Below are positions 1 to 12,163 of a stretch of DNA of 64,000 nucleotides, piece by piece. This DNA is from Todiramphus chloris collaris. Lineage: Eukaryota; Chordata; Aves; Coraciiformes; Alcedinidae. Within the stretch, counting starts at the first letter, position 1. Each line of letters begins with the position of its first letter. The stretch lies in the NCBI GenBank assembly GCA_025345505.1, contig JANVCC010000152.1, positions 3,109,318-3,173,317 of the forward strand, given 5' to 3'. The notes beneath the pieces were generated by a model. That model was not told the DNA's origin. It did no database searches and was given only the letters and a program-made list of their open reading frames with translations. The position numbers were made by a program, and so were the translations under genes.

Positions 1-423
1 TGATAAATGTAGATGCAGCAGCTTTATCGTTCTCTGCGGCATAACCAGTCTGTCACTCTAGTGTAACTGTGTGGTAACAAGGCCACAGAAATACATAAGA
101 TACTATAACTCTTTTACATGAATTAGATCTCAAAGCATGCTATGTAAAGATAGGTTCCTCCTCTGTGTTCTTTTTAATCTCACAAAGTGAGGTTTGATTT
201 TCAGATAGGTTCATAAAATTTATTCTCAAATTATTAATTCCAAGTTTCTTAGTATTTTAGAGAACATCAAAGTACACTCAAGATTAATTTTCCAGGTATC
301 ATGTGGGATAAGGAAAGTCACTTTTCTGATAACCTGTAGAAGGAAAATGTGGAAATGGACCTGTTTCTCCCTTTTCTGACTCCTTGTCCTGGTTTGAGTG
401 AGAACTAATTCTGTTCAGTGATT
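1..423. other. AT-rich sequence without a recognised gene
   Basis: Short stop-rich frames only. I see no repeat signature, splice-bounded exon or RNA gene here. It flanks the open frame that begins at 424. Confidence 0.5.
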
Positions 424-969
424 TTACTTTTCAGGTAAGTTCTGGTAACTAACTACAATGTCTGAAGTTAGCAGCCTGTTTTCACAGACAGTGTCTGCTT
501 CTAGCAGTGATAACACCCCATGTTTAGAGTTAGTACCAAGTATTGGGGTGCAGACCAAGGCCATTGCTGAATCTTGTGTACCACGTTGGGGGGTGCAGAA
601 AGTAAATGGCTGCACCTGCAGGGAGGAGCGGACAGGACAGGTGACCCTAAACTGACCAACAAGGTATTCCATCCCATATACATCATATTTGGTATAAAGA
701 TGAGGGATCACAAGGGTCAAGCTCTTGTCTCTTCTGGCTTCTTCCAATGTCTGGAACTCTCCATTCTGCCTTCTATCCTGGTCTGTGTGTTCCTGAATCC
801 AGTACCAGAATCCAGCTCCTGGACACGGTTCCCATCTGCTCCTCGGCCCAGTCTGGGACTCTCCCGGTGTCTGCTCTACAGCATCAGTGGTGATGGCAAT
901 GTAATTGCTTTTGTGGGGCAGGTATTTTTGGTACTGGTTTTGTATATATTCCATTTCTATTATTTTCAT
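424..969 (-). pseudogene. 181-codon open frame of unknown origin; candidate endogenous viral (parvovirus capsid-like) fragment
   Basis: This is the longest open frame in the window that is not CR1. It runs from ATG at 967-969 to TAA at 424-426 and sits in locally GC-richer DNA than its flanks. The product is not low complexity. It has an aromatic, Pro/Cys-rich patch near residues 46-57 (WEPCPGAGFWYW), an acidic/basic stretch at 62-82, and a strand-like stretch YLVGQFRV at 102-109 followed by alternating hydrophobic residues. The pattern of an aromatic, a short gap, then G-Q and alternating valines recalls the late beta-strand of parvovirus capsid proteins, but the match is by eye and partial. 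No signal peptide or membrane segment is visible. A TAA at 991-993 closes the frame just upstream of the ATG, and a second minus-strand frame, open from about 1146, stops at 980-982. The pair therefore looks like a broken, once longer coding region. A chance open frame or a degraded host exon remain possible. Confidence 0.3.
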
Positions 970-979
970 TAAATCTGTT

Positions 980-1146
980 CTAGTTTCCTTTTATAATCAC
1001 TAAGTCTCTCTCCTCTTCTTCTTTGGGGAGGGAGGGGATTAACAGAGAGAGTTTGTTATAGGTATAGTGGGCTGCCCTGACCCTAAGTTGTGACGCTCCT
1101 GTCCTGGTATCCTGATTGCCACTCTCCTGTACATAAAAATCTAAAA
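980..1146 (-). pseudogene. Short open frame upstream of, and out of frame with, the 181-codon frame
   Basis: On the minus strand a frame stays open from about 1146 down to a TAG at 980-982. It has a run of four glutamates encoded at about 1010-1021 and a hydrophobic stretch just after it. It overlaps the upstream end of the 424-969 frame in another phase, next to a short A run (minus strand, about 989-992). One explanation is a single indel that split one older reading frame. The other is coincidence, since 50-codon open stretches are common. Confidence 0.2.
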
Positions 1147-2689
1147 TCAAAGATTATTTGACAATTAGGCATACATTTTTGCATTTGCCAGACCCCAATG
1201 GATTATTTATCAACTACAAGCAAGATCACTTTCATTTATCTGTGAAAGTGTAAGCATGTGAGAAAAGAGAATTGGCATTATCATGCAATACTCCTACTTC
1301 TTACTGTGACTGATAGGAAAAAGGAATTAAAACCTCCAGAACAATATTCCCTTTGTAAACTTGTTTCTTGTGCTTCCAATTAACACATTAGTGCTAATTA
1401 AATATGCAACTCAGCACAATGCATGAAAAAATAGCAGAATAATTGTAATAACTTTAAAAAGTACACTGAAAATATATCTCTATGTATGTAGATAGTTGCT
1501 TAACATACAAGTGCAACATTATGACAAATTTTAATATCACTTTTGCAAAATTAAAGCTTCATATGCAGCAAACCTAGTTTGAACAAATGCACTTTTCACA
1601 TATGTTAAGAAGAGAGTTGTGCTGAAGACATATGACACAGTATACACAATAAAGCAATCATTCATAAAAATCCACTTAGAATAACAACACATATAATGGC
1701 TCCTAATTTATTCCAAGAGAATTTGAACCATATGGCCCATATTACTATATTAATGTACCTTATCTGTAAAACATACTTAAGCATGTTATATATGTGACAT
1801 ATACTAGAGGAAATATCTTTAAGCAGCAATGGTCAATCTCAAAAAACACTACAATTGGCAAAATCATTAAAAAATACAGTGGCCTTAAACTAATAGTAAG
1901 TATGTGGCCCAAAGCAGGAAATGCCTCGAGGTGTCTTTTAATAACATCGGAATCTCAAATCTGCATCTGAACTTTAAAATTCAGTTATTTCTCAGGTGTG
2001 GGACATGAAACACCTCACACTGCACCTACAAAGTATGTAAGAATGGCAAATAATGTAGACCAGACTAATGAGTTCTGATAAATTAATAACAGGCAATTTA
2101 AGAAATTACCATCCCCAGATGTCTGTCCCACCCTTCTGCCAGAAGTTACTGGTCCTACCAGAACTGGCAAAATAGGTGCTACGTGTGTTTCTCAGATGAA
2201 ACCATTCCTGTCAGCTGGTGTTCTCTCAAGGTGCTATCAGTTTCAATTTTGCTCACAGTACTTTTTTGATATCATCTGATACTATCAGATGTCTTTCCTT
2301 CATTGTCTCTTTTGCATTTACAAATGGAGGCTGTTAGAGGGGGGAAGGTGGGTCACCACTTCTAGTTGTGGAGATAAGACATTTTACTCATGAATAATAG
2401 GTTTCAGAAGAAGTGAATGCAAACATGGCAATTGGGAATTGCCTCATAAATCTTAGCATAGTAGACTGCCACCACCTTTGATTGGATCCAGCCCACCAGA
2501 AAAATGTTTTGCAATGGCTAGGGTGTGTTGACTACGTAGATTAGGACATGTGCCCTAATAAGTTTTTCCTGGGTTTAAAAGACTACACATTTTTTTTAAA
2601 TTCTGTGCTTCCCAGGCTTCGTCAAAGAAACTACTTTGAGAGCACGAAATTCCCCTTTGGTACTTAAAATGGTATTTAACAGACAAGTA

Positions 2690-3080
2690 AATTCAAGGGC
2701 ATCATTGTCAAGTGTTGAGTGGGCCAGTGGCTCCCAGGAGGCTAGAAGCAGTAGGGGCTCCCTACGATAGCAAGACAGGGCCTGGCAACCAGGATCAGTC
2801 ACACCATCCCAACCAGGGAGCAGGGCAAGCCATGGGGTATCCCTGGCACTGGGAGCTGACATAGGGACAGGAATGGGCCAAGGACAATGGGTGGGTCTGG
2901 CTCAGCAGACCCCCCAGCCATGCTATGAGGAGCTGGAGACCAATGTCCTATGGCATCACTAAAGCAGGGGCTGATGGGTGATAGGGGGTCCTGGACCATG
3001 GGCAGAATGGGGAGAGCACCAGGGAGTCTGGGCAGGGCCTTTAAAGCCTAGTAGGGCCCTCAGAGCTCTGACTGATTCTG
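2690..3080. other. GC-rich patch of unknown nature
   Basis: This stretch is clearly richer in G and C than its surroundings and contains several purine-rich GGGGA/GGGCA runs. Open frames across it are short and unconvincing. It could be an old repeat, such as a decayed LTR, or a regulatory patch. I do not recognise a family. Confidence 0.3.
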
Positions 3081-6000
3081 GCAGTCCATGGACATTCAAC
3101 TGTCATTAAGCCTCAGCTTTAAACTTCCTTGGAAAATATTGAATTATTTCCCTACACATCTAGGAGCAGCACAGACAAGGAAGCATTCTAATTCAAGCTT
3201 GTCTGACATTTTAGATGATGTGGAAAAAAACTGAATTTTGTCTGAATTTTGTTTAAGTATTTGATGGGTCCAAGCTCTTGGCTGTGATCTGCATATACTA
3301 AGCAAACACTGCATCATGGACTCCACCAGCAGCAATCTCATTCGAAATCAACCCTGGGAAAGAGATCCTCTGCTGAAGGAAAGGCAGCTTCTTAGAACAC
3401 TCACAAAACAGGAGAAACCAGTCAGTTCTCAGTTCTCCTTGGTCTCACGTCCCATTGCAGTGGAAGAGCTGGGAGCTTCTTTGGAAGCTGTGTCAAAATG
3501 ATACAATCCTGGGGTAAGAAGGATGGTTAAAAAGGAAGAGCATAATTCAGAAGCTCATTTGTCAGATTACTCAACAGGAGTTGGAGACAGTGTGCTTGGA
3601 CTCCCATTTCTCAGGCATTTGAGTGATTTGGTATTCCAATGATATTTGGTATCCGCTGGTAGAGTGACTAGAGTGAGCTTGAGAGTGCCTGGCACCCAGC
3701 AGAGGGGCCTTTCTGATACTCCTGAGAGGAAGTATCACAGCCGAATATAGATATTCTGAGTCCTCTGGATCCACACATCAAAACGTGGATTCACCTCATT
3801 GCACACTGGGCACTGTAGTGATGAAATCACAGACAAGAGCTTAACTGTCCTCTGGGGGTCATTCAAATGTTCAGTCAGGTGAAACCTACCTTGCTTGGTT
3901 GACAACAAAAACCAACAAAGATAAATAGGCTTATAAATTAGGAGCTTCAGCTTTCTACATAAAATTAAGATGAATCTGAAAGCCAATCCTGAAATACTGA
4001 AATGCTTAAATTAAAAGTACTTAATGAGGTGCTCTGATCTCTCCTTTAGACTTTCAGAGCCTCAGTTTTTCACCTGTAAAATAGGGATAATACTATTCTG
4101 TCTTGTAGAAAGAAATGCTGAGGTAAATTCATGGCTATGAGGAGCAAGTAATATTAACTTCCTTACCTGAATAAGAGAAGTGAGCACAGTTCTCCAGAAG
4201 ATGAGAATAAAATACTTCTAAGAAAGAAGAAAATAAAACTGAAAGAAAAGCCTTGAGGTGAACACTTTTTTTTTTTTTTAATTGATAATCTCTGTGTTAG
4301 AAAAGGGAGACTTTGATTTTTCTTGGTTTATGATCTGTGTTCCAGGGGAAGCTGAAAACCACATCTTTTCATCCTTAATCTTAAGCCAGAAGCTCTAACT
4401 AAGAATGTTAGATGAAGATAGACAATTTTAAAAGTTACACAATGATTGCAAAATCATGTTTTAGGCCTTTTTATATCAAACTGTTTTCTTTAATACTGGT
4501 ACTCATTTTTATACACCAATGTTTTATTCTTTTCTCCTTCTCTTTGAACAATAGGTGACTTTACATAATGTTTTTCCAATATTCAATTACAAAATATTAA
4601 TGATCGACTGACTAATTTTAGATGACACACACTTTCCATAGATGTGTTCTCACAGCTTTATAGCTATAGAACATTGTGTCCCAGGATGGAAAATAGCTGG
4701 AGGAGGTCTGGCTGGAAAATTTACGCTGTGGAAGTTAGACTTTGAGTACAGCAGAAAAAATTTACTTTGAATCATAGCAAAGAGATTAGATGAATTAAGA
4801 AAAAAAGGAAGAGGAATTGAGAGCTGATGAAAGACTACCTGCAAACACTTTTGCTACTCATTACAGTAATTTTGATTGTGAATTTATAATATAAAATAAA
4901 AAACAAGAGGAAACCTTGCTAATGACAAGTGAATTTAATTATGTGTTCATAATCACATCTCAGGTACTTTTTACAAGAAAAAGCCTTCACTCCTTCTCCT
5001 CTGACTTGCTACATGGGTATGAATTTCTGGTCTGTGATAGAGCTCTTCCAGGGGTAATTAGTTTTCACTCACAGGAACTGGATTATAGTATAAAATCCCA
5101 AGGAAACTATCAGCTAAAATGTAATAGCAATAGAAAGTACTTGTATGTGGCTTTGTATTTTACTGAATGAAAATTTGAATAATGAGAAGCTGAACATGCA
5201 GGGGTTCTTCTCAGTGGTAATTTACACTTATGGAAATAGCCTTTGGATATTGTGAAAATATGCTTTAAAGCGAGTAATTTGTCTTAATTTTTTTACAGTT
5301 TTAGTAAAAGAAGATGTGATTTTGAATGTCTACAACATGCAGTCTTTTTTTCAACATACAATCAGTTCTGATTTTGGTCTCTATAGATAAATTTAAATGT
5401 ACATTAATGAAAACTGATATATTAAAACTTTTAAAATAGAAAATGGTTGTGAAGTCAATAAGTAAGAAAAATAGTATATGGATAGAAACGTATCAGTAGG
5501 AAGACAGACTTCATGACTTTTTTAGAAATTCAGTGATTTTGTATTCCTACTTAAAATACAGTAAAATACATTTTCAGAAAACTAGCACTTTATTTCATGC
5601 AAATTACCTCATATAGGTTCACCTTTTATTGAAAAAACATTACTTCTACATCTGTTTTTTACTGGTTTTATTTATAGATATTTTTGGCTTTTAGTTACCA
5701 ATAGTGAAGGTTTTGAAAGGACAGAAAGCTTCACTAGAAGGATCTTGAGGTATTTCCTGTTGCCTGGAGATACATATTAGTAACTCCTAGGAGTTTCATA
5801 CTAAGCCAGTAAAGTCACTGGAAGCTTTATCACTGGTGACGCTGAATACAAGACTGCCTTCTTGAGGGCATCCGAATTTGAAGAAAGGTGAAATATTAGA
5901 CTGGTTAATAACCTGATGCAATATCACAGTTTCTATGTTCCTGCTTGTTCTGTATATCATTAAGCTTTTGTTGCAGTTATAACATGGGCAGAAGATCACT

Positions 6001-9000
6001 AATTAAAAAAAATCTGTCAGGAGCCTGGATTTTAACTGCAACTATCAATGCTTCTTAATTCAAGTTTACACCAATAAACTATAAGGAGGTACCTAAAAGG
6101 CAGGAAAATTATATCATATACTTTTTACAGAAGGTTTTTATAAAGAAACAGTTACTGGAAAATACATATCCTTATGGAATGTATCCATCTTCTTATCAGA
6201 AGAGGTATATCATCTAGATGACCCTTTCAGCCTTCTTTCCAAATTCCTTCTTATCATAAACCTAAAAAGGGTGTGGTCATATTTATGTGCCCTATATTGA
6301 ATACACTATTGCTATAATTTTTACCCCTTTTAACAAAAATTCTTACCATTATTCACTGTAATTTTGAAGTCTTCACTTACTACTTTGTAAGTTTTTGTCT
6401 CACTAGTTTGTATGATCAATATTCATGTAACTTGACTTTTATTATCAAGAGTTGAGATATCTAGTCTGAGCTAGTAGTTATCTGTTGTCTATAACTCTTC
6501 TGCAGTCAATGAAAAGAGAATGGAACCCAAAAGTGTAACTATACCTATTTATCTTAGATATACATTATAAAATGTGATGGGCACTAGAAAAGTTTATCTT
6601 TCTCAGCTCATAACAGCCTGTACCAGCTGAGGTAAGCAATATGAGTTTCCACTGATTTTCAGATCCTAAATTCCAAGCCTGAACTGACCAAAGAAAGAGG
6701 TCACCTTTAAAGACAGTTTCAAAGTGTTTCCTAGGAAGTAATTAAAGAACACATAAATGCCAGCGAGACAATAATCTTTGCAATGGTTAATTTAGCTGGT
6801 TTCCTTGATTTGATTTTTTAGTTTGAAAATTTTACTTGCAATTGAAGGGCAGGGCTGTGATGTGAGACAATGTTCTACTTGGGCCTTTTTAATTAAATGG
6901 CTCATTCCATAAAACACAAACACTTTACATAGAAATAAGTTAATCTGGTACACCTAATTAAGCATTATATATTGGAGCCACGCATCAGTGGTTTGAGTTA
7001 TATCAATGGACCATTTTATTTATTGAGGTTGACAGCACAAGTTCTTAAATACAATGATAAATGACTTCCTTTCAAGGGAATGATACTTCACCTTGTCAGT
7101 TCGCTGCTTTTTTTTTAATGCTTTAGAGACAGCTAGGAGTGATCAGTTCATAAGCAGCCTAAACAGGCATTCTTCCTTTTGGTTAGTTTCTGCTGTCTAT
7201 CTCCCTCAATAAACTCCTCAGGGTTATCTGGAGGTGACCATAATTTCCCTTCCAGTCTAGTCTTCACAGTAAGTATCTATTCAAGAGCACATTTGATTAA
7301 CCATTTACATAATCATTGTGTCTCTCACCAAATAATTTTGAAGATGAAAACAAGTCCGACTTTGTGATACACATAGGTGGCTCTGTTTGATATTGAATAG
7401 TGCACATCTCTGGCCAGAGTGGAATTTATTTCACCCAATAAATAGTGGTTTTCCCTCTTTCACTGTCTTTGATAACACGGAAGGATGTAGTTTTGCCTGA
7501 ACTCATTGTATTCAGTAAAATAAAACATTCACAAAAAAAATCAAGGTATTGTAGCTTGCTTAAAGGAACTTCTCAGGACAAAATCCATCATATAATGTCT
7601 TATTTATATTTTACATTCAACTTTATCTTTTTTTTTTCTTTTTCTCCCCTGTGTTAAACTTTAAAAAAAGACCTAAATATAAAGCTACTATTCACAATTG
7701 CTATTTTTCTGGAAGCTATAGTTTTGTTGCTATATGTTTTATTTTTTCTTTGTAGGCTGTACCTTTGGCCAGGATATGGAATCTCGGATAACCAGATATG
7801 AGTCATTATACATTGTCTTACTGAAGAATAAGCAAATTAAGTGGCTGGCTTTGGAAAGACTTGCAAAAACTGTTTACTCTCCTTTTACAGTATGTAGGAC
7901 TACTATCTCTACAATTGTTTTAGAAAATCCTCTGGCTTGTCTTATTAAAACTAGTTTTATCCTCTTGCAAATCAAATTCCTCTTATCTGGAGTTGCTCTA
8001 TAATAAGAGCTCTCGATGCTCTCAAACTGATTGTGTGAATATGCACCTGGATTACTCAAACTATCTGAATGCCTAGTTTTAGCAGAGGTGCCCTGGATGT
8101 ACTAGGATGTCCCATCTCTTTCAGAAAGGCATGCATCTTCCTTAAACACTGTATTATAACCATTAGCCCTTGGCAGACGTCTCAAAACCATTGGGCATCT
8201 CAAATGGCACTATATGCCTATGTTCAAGGGAGAGAAATGAGACTTAAGTATTCTACTTTGTAGGGGTTTACCTGTGAAATATTTAGAAGTAATGTCAGAA
8301 ATACAGTACTTTCTACACTGTGGATTGAAAGCAAGGGCTATATTTATGTACTTTGTACTTTTGCCTGTTTGAGTTGTCTCCTGATGTGCTGAGAGCCAGT
8401 AAGGTATTAATAAATGAAAAAACTGTCCTCAGTAGTGTTGCATATGTGTTGCTCGACTGTGAGACAAAGACCATCTCCAGGAGACTATCAGTTTCTACAT
8501 AAAACTAGTCTTCAACCTGTTATTTCAGGAAAGAGCATAATCAATCACCTAAACCACAGGCTCAGGCATGGAGCTTCCCAGTACTGACAGAAACAAACTC
8601 TGGTTTCTGTTACAGTGTATGAAAGTCAGGCAGGATACTCAGTTTCATCTATGGTTAGCAATATCTACTTTCTTAACTTCCTTGCATTTCAGTGGGAATA
8701 GATAGCACAATCTCCCATGACTACAGTTGAGGCTGGAAGAACACATGACACAACTTGGCTCCTTCTCTCCACATTTCTAAGTGGAATATCAAAAACATAA
8801 CATGGAAATATCTTAGTTCCTTTAGCACAAGGCCAGGAAATGGCCTGTATTGTTGGTCAGAGTAACTCCTGGAAGCTGTAGCTCAGAACTGTGTAGGAAG
8901 ATACAGAGTATCTGGAAAGCATCTTAAAAGTTTAACCAGCTTCTAGAGTTGCTCAAAAGTTGCTTTGTTACCTGTTTCATTCTGCAGAATAGCCCAGAAT

Positions 9001-9513
9001 ACAAACACATAAAGTTTAGAATTATCTTCAATTTTTTCTCTATTAGCCATTTTATGTCTAGAAAGGAGGTGGTGTACAGTTTAACATTTCTAGAATTGTT
9101 CCAGCTTTCAGCAGAACCAAGTATGAAGTAGTTAGAGCATTTATGCTCTGAGAATAGCAACAGAACAAACTCGTCCTAGATGGACAGTGAAAGCAGTGGC
9201 TCCAGGACTGGTAGTACTGACATCATAGCCAAGATGATTAGCTCTGCTGAGAAGTACATCAGGACAGGAGCAGAGATGTGCTAATGGAGGTATACTACCT
9301 TCAGACCCGGGCTGGGATTCTGTTGTTGTTCTGTTCTTCCTTTCAGGGTTAGGGCTCTTGGAAACATGGTTCATCACATGCTGCAGGCATGTTCTTAGCT
9401 AGCCAGGAACTGCTAGTCTATGTGCAGGAGCACGGATATATTCTCACAGGCAAGTTTGAAATAATTACCCAAGGTAATGTAAATTTGAAAGTGATATAGG
9501 TTTCATGCATTTC

Positions 9514-9530
9514 TTTTTTTTTTTTTTTTT
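9514..9530. repeat. Poly-T run (17 T)
   Basis: Uninterrupted T homopolymer in AT-rich DNA. No LINE or SINE body is recognisable beside it. Confidence 0.9.
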
Positions 9531-11144
9531 AGTCTGCTGTAATGCCTCCAATGTGTGTCTGGGACTTCAATAAATACAGTACTCTGAAATGAAATGGGTA
9601 GGATACAGTTAAGGGTCTACCTCACTCTTGCAAGAATAAAGTGTAATGAGTACAGCACAACTCTGTCTGTGTATGCATGTTACAAAAAGGTCATCTGGGG
9701 AAGACATAACAGATGGTATCCAAGTATCCTGGCCTGAAAGTAGTATTATATCCATACATATGTATCCATACAAGTACAGTGTCTATGCATCACAGTTTGA
9801 AAGATCTTCTAAGACTTCTTATCTTAAATTAGACCATGGCTACCATGCAAAATTGGCAAGTATCTGATGTGTGAAATCAGCTGTCTACGAGATCTAAGAG
9901 AAAAGGAAATCTGAGACAAATTGAGCTCTGTTGGCCTCTCCAAACTGATTAGTCCATGCTGTCACTTGAAGTGAACTGGATCTTTGGATGTCATTCTTCT
10001 GTTATCTTACATGGTGACGTTAGATATTTCTGCTTGTTCCCATTAGTGCTTCCTTGGAGTCATAATTAATTTGTATTAGCAAAGACAATTTCCATTTGCT
10101 ATGACAGTTCTCCAGCTCCCTCAGGCTTCTCAAATAATAATAAGTTATTTAGATAAGCTTTACTTCACTTCTGCTCCAATGTGTCAATGTTTTGAGGGTC
10201 CCTAAACCTATCTAGTAATGCATGTTTAACAAATTGGAATTCAAATAGCCTGCTAGTCCTCACCTGTATTGCTAACGTGGCTTGACTTCAGTGGCTTTTT
10301 TTTTTCCCTGAAGTGATGTGCCAATCCACTGATCATAACAAGTTATAGTTGGACACCTACACATGCTCTTGCTGAGAGGATTAAAAGGATGAATTTATAG
10401 CTTCCCAGTTGGATGGAAGAATACATTTTTCATACTTGTGTGCACATACAAATGATTATGGGAAAAAAATATGTTTTGTCCTCTTGACTACAGTCAGATT
10501 CAATGATTAGTGTCTCAAATCCATTCTGTCAAATGCTGAACTTGTTTCATTTAGCATAATTGCTCCATCACTCATGGTTCATCTTACATAGCTAATAAAT
10601 GGTTCCTTGTCAGCAGAAAAAGTGAGGGAAAATGCAAATTGTTGATTGTAAATGTTTTTTTGATCCTTCATTTGTAGTTTAACCCAAGCATTTAAATTAT
10701 CTTTTTCTTAACTGTGGAATACTGGAAGCCTTGCATACACAAATTCATTCATGTCACTCTCCACCATTGTTGGCTACTGTCAATAATTGATACCATTTTA
10801 TTTTCTCATAAACCCTCCATTTTAAGAATTGTGTTTTGGCAGCTTTGTGTAATACTCCTGAGAGTCTTGCTCTCTCTTATATCTCATTTATGAAAGATAA
10901 GTGTCCACTTTCCCAGAACCCAAACTACTGCAGCATCAGGAGTGATTAATAAGCTTGATGACAGTCTCTCAATGAGCTAATGAGTGGAATAACCTCAGGA
11001 AACCAAGGATTTTCTTGCTGTAAAAAATGGAGGCATTACTGTAGCAGGATCACCAATCATAACTGTATTGTACCTTGCATGGTGACAATGGTAGTGATCA
11101 CAGTAGAGATGTTTTAGTGTATGAGACATCTTTTGCTCATTTAC

Positions 11145-11860
11145 AGGCCTGGGGATGAAGGGATTGAGACTAGCCTTGTGGAGTAGGATTTGGGGCTACC
11201 AGTGGATGAAAATCTGGTCATGAGCTGGCAAGGTGATCTTGCAGCCCAAAATGACAACTGAATCCTGGGCTGCATCAAAAGCAGAGTGGACAGCAGGTCA
11301 AGGGACGTGATTCTGTCCCTCTGCTCTGTTCTTGTGAGACCTCACCTCAAGTACTGTATTCAGCTCTGGAGTCATTAGCATAAGAAAGACATGAATCTGT
11401 TGGAGCAGGTCCAGAGGAGGGCCACAAAAATAATCAGCAGGCTGGAACACCTCTCCTATGAAGAAAGACTGAGAGTTGGGATTGTTCAACCTAGTGAAGA
11501 GAAGGCTCCAAGGAGACCTTCTCTGAGCCTTTCAGTACTTAAATGAGGCTTATAAGAAAGATGAGGACAGATCATTTATTAGTGCCTGTTTTAATAGGAC
11601 AAGAGGTAATTGTTTTAAACTGGAAGAGGGTAGATTTAGGCTAGACATAAGGACGAAATTTTTTTACAACAAGGGTAGTGAAACACAGGCCCAGGTTGCC
11701 CGGAGAGGTGGTAGATGCCCTAGCCCTGGAAACATTCCAAATCAGGTTGGCTAGGATCTGAGCAACCTACTGTAGTTGAAGATGTCCCTGCTTACTACAT
11801 GGGGGCTGGAATAGATGATTTTTAAAGGTCCCTTCCAACCCAAACCATTTTATGATTTTT
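11145..11860 (+). mobile_element. CR1 LINE, 5'-truncated 3' fragment
   Basis: The sequence reads as the C-terminal part of a CR1 RT region followed by the CR1 3' end. Hallmarks are GTCCAGAGGAGGGCCACAAA near 11409-11428, CACCTCTCCTATGAAGAAAG near 11448-11467, and the tail CCCTTCCAACCC then AACCATTTTATGATTTTT at about 11830-11860. The terminal ATTCTATGATTCTATG unit is worn. Stops and indels in every frame mean no protein can be made. CR1 copies are usually 5'-truncated by incomplete reverse transcription, which fits the start here. Confidence 0.92.
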
Positions 11861-12163
11861 GCAGTCTTTTCAGTCTTCTGTTTCTAGAATCAGGCCCCTA
11901 GCTCTTTGTACATTTATACAGCCTGCATCAAAACCTGTGCTCCACACCATCACTGCTCTTATTACCTCTCCTAAAAGGATGAATAGACAATTATTTTCCT
12001 AAGACACATGGCATGCACTGCAGTTAAAGCCTGTACTGACTTGCAGATGTCTTCTGATAGGATTATATAAATTATCCAGTGCTTCAGCTTTATGCCCAAC
12101 ATGAATGGATGTGTCATCCACCCATTTCCATTCAGTGGGCTCACAAGCTTGGTAAACTGGCAG

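Larger units (their letters stand above)
1147..11144. other. Long unique AT-rich stretch, no gene recognised
   Basis: About 10 kb with only short chance frames. Visible items are a lectin-like short frame at 2102-2269, a 19-bp palindrome at 2273-2291, a GC-richer patch at about 2690-3080 with no recognisable product, and a poly-T run at 9514-9530. No CR1 tail or LTR end was recognised here. Confidence 0.5.
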
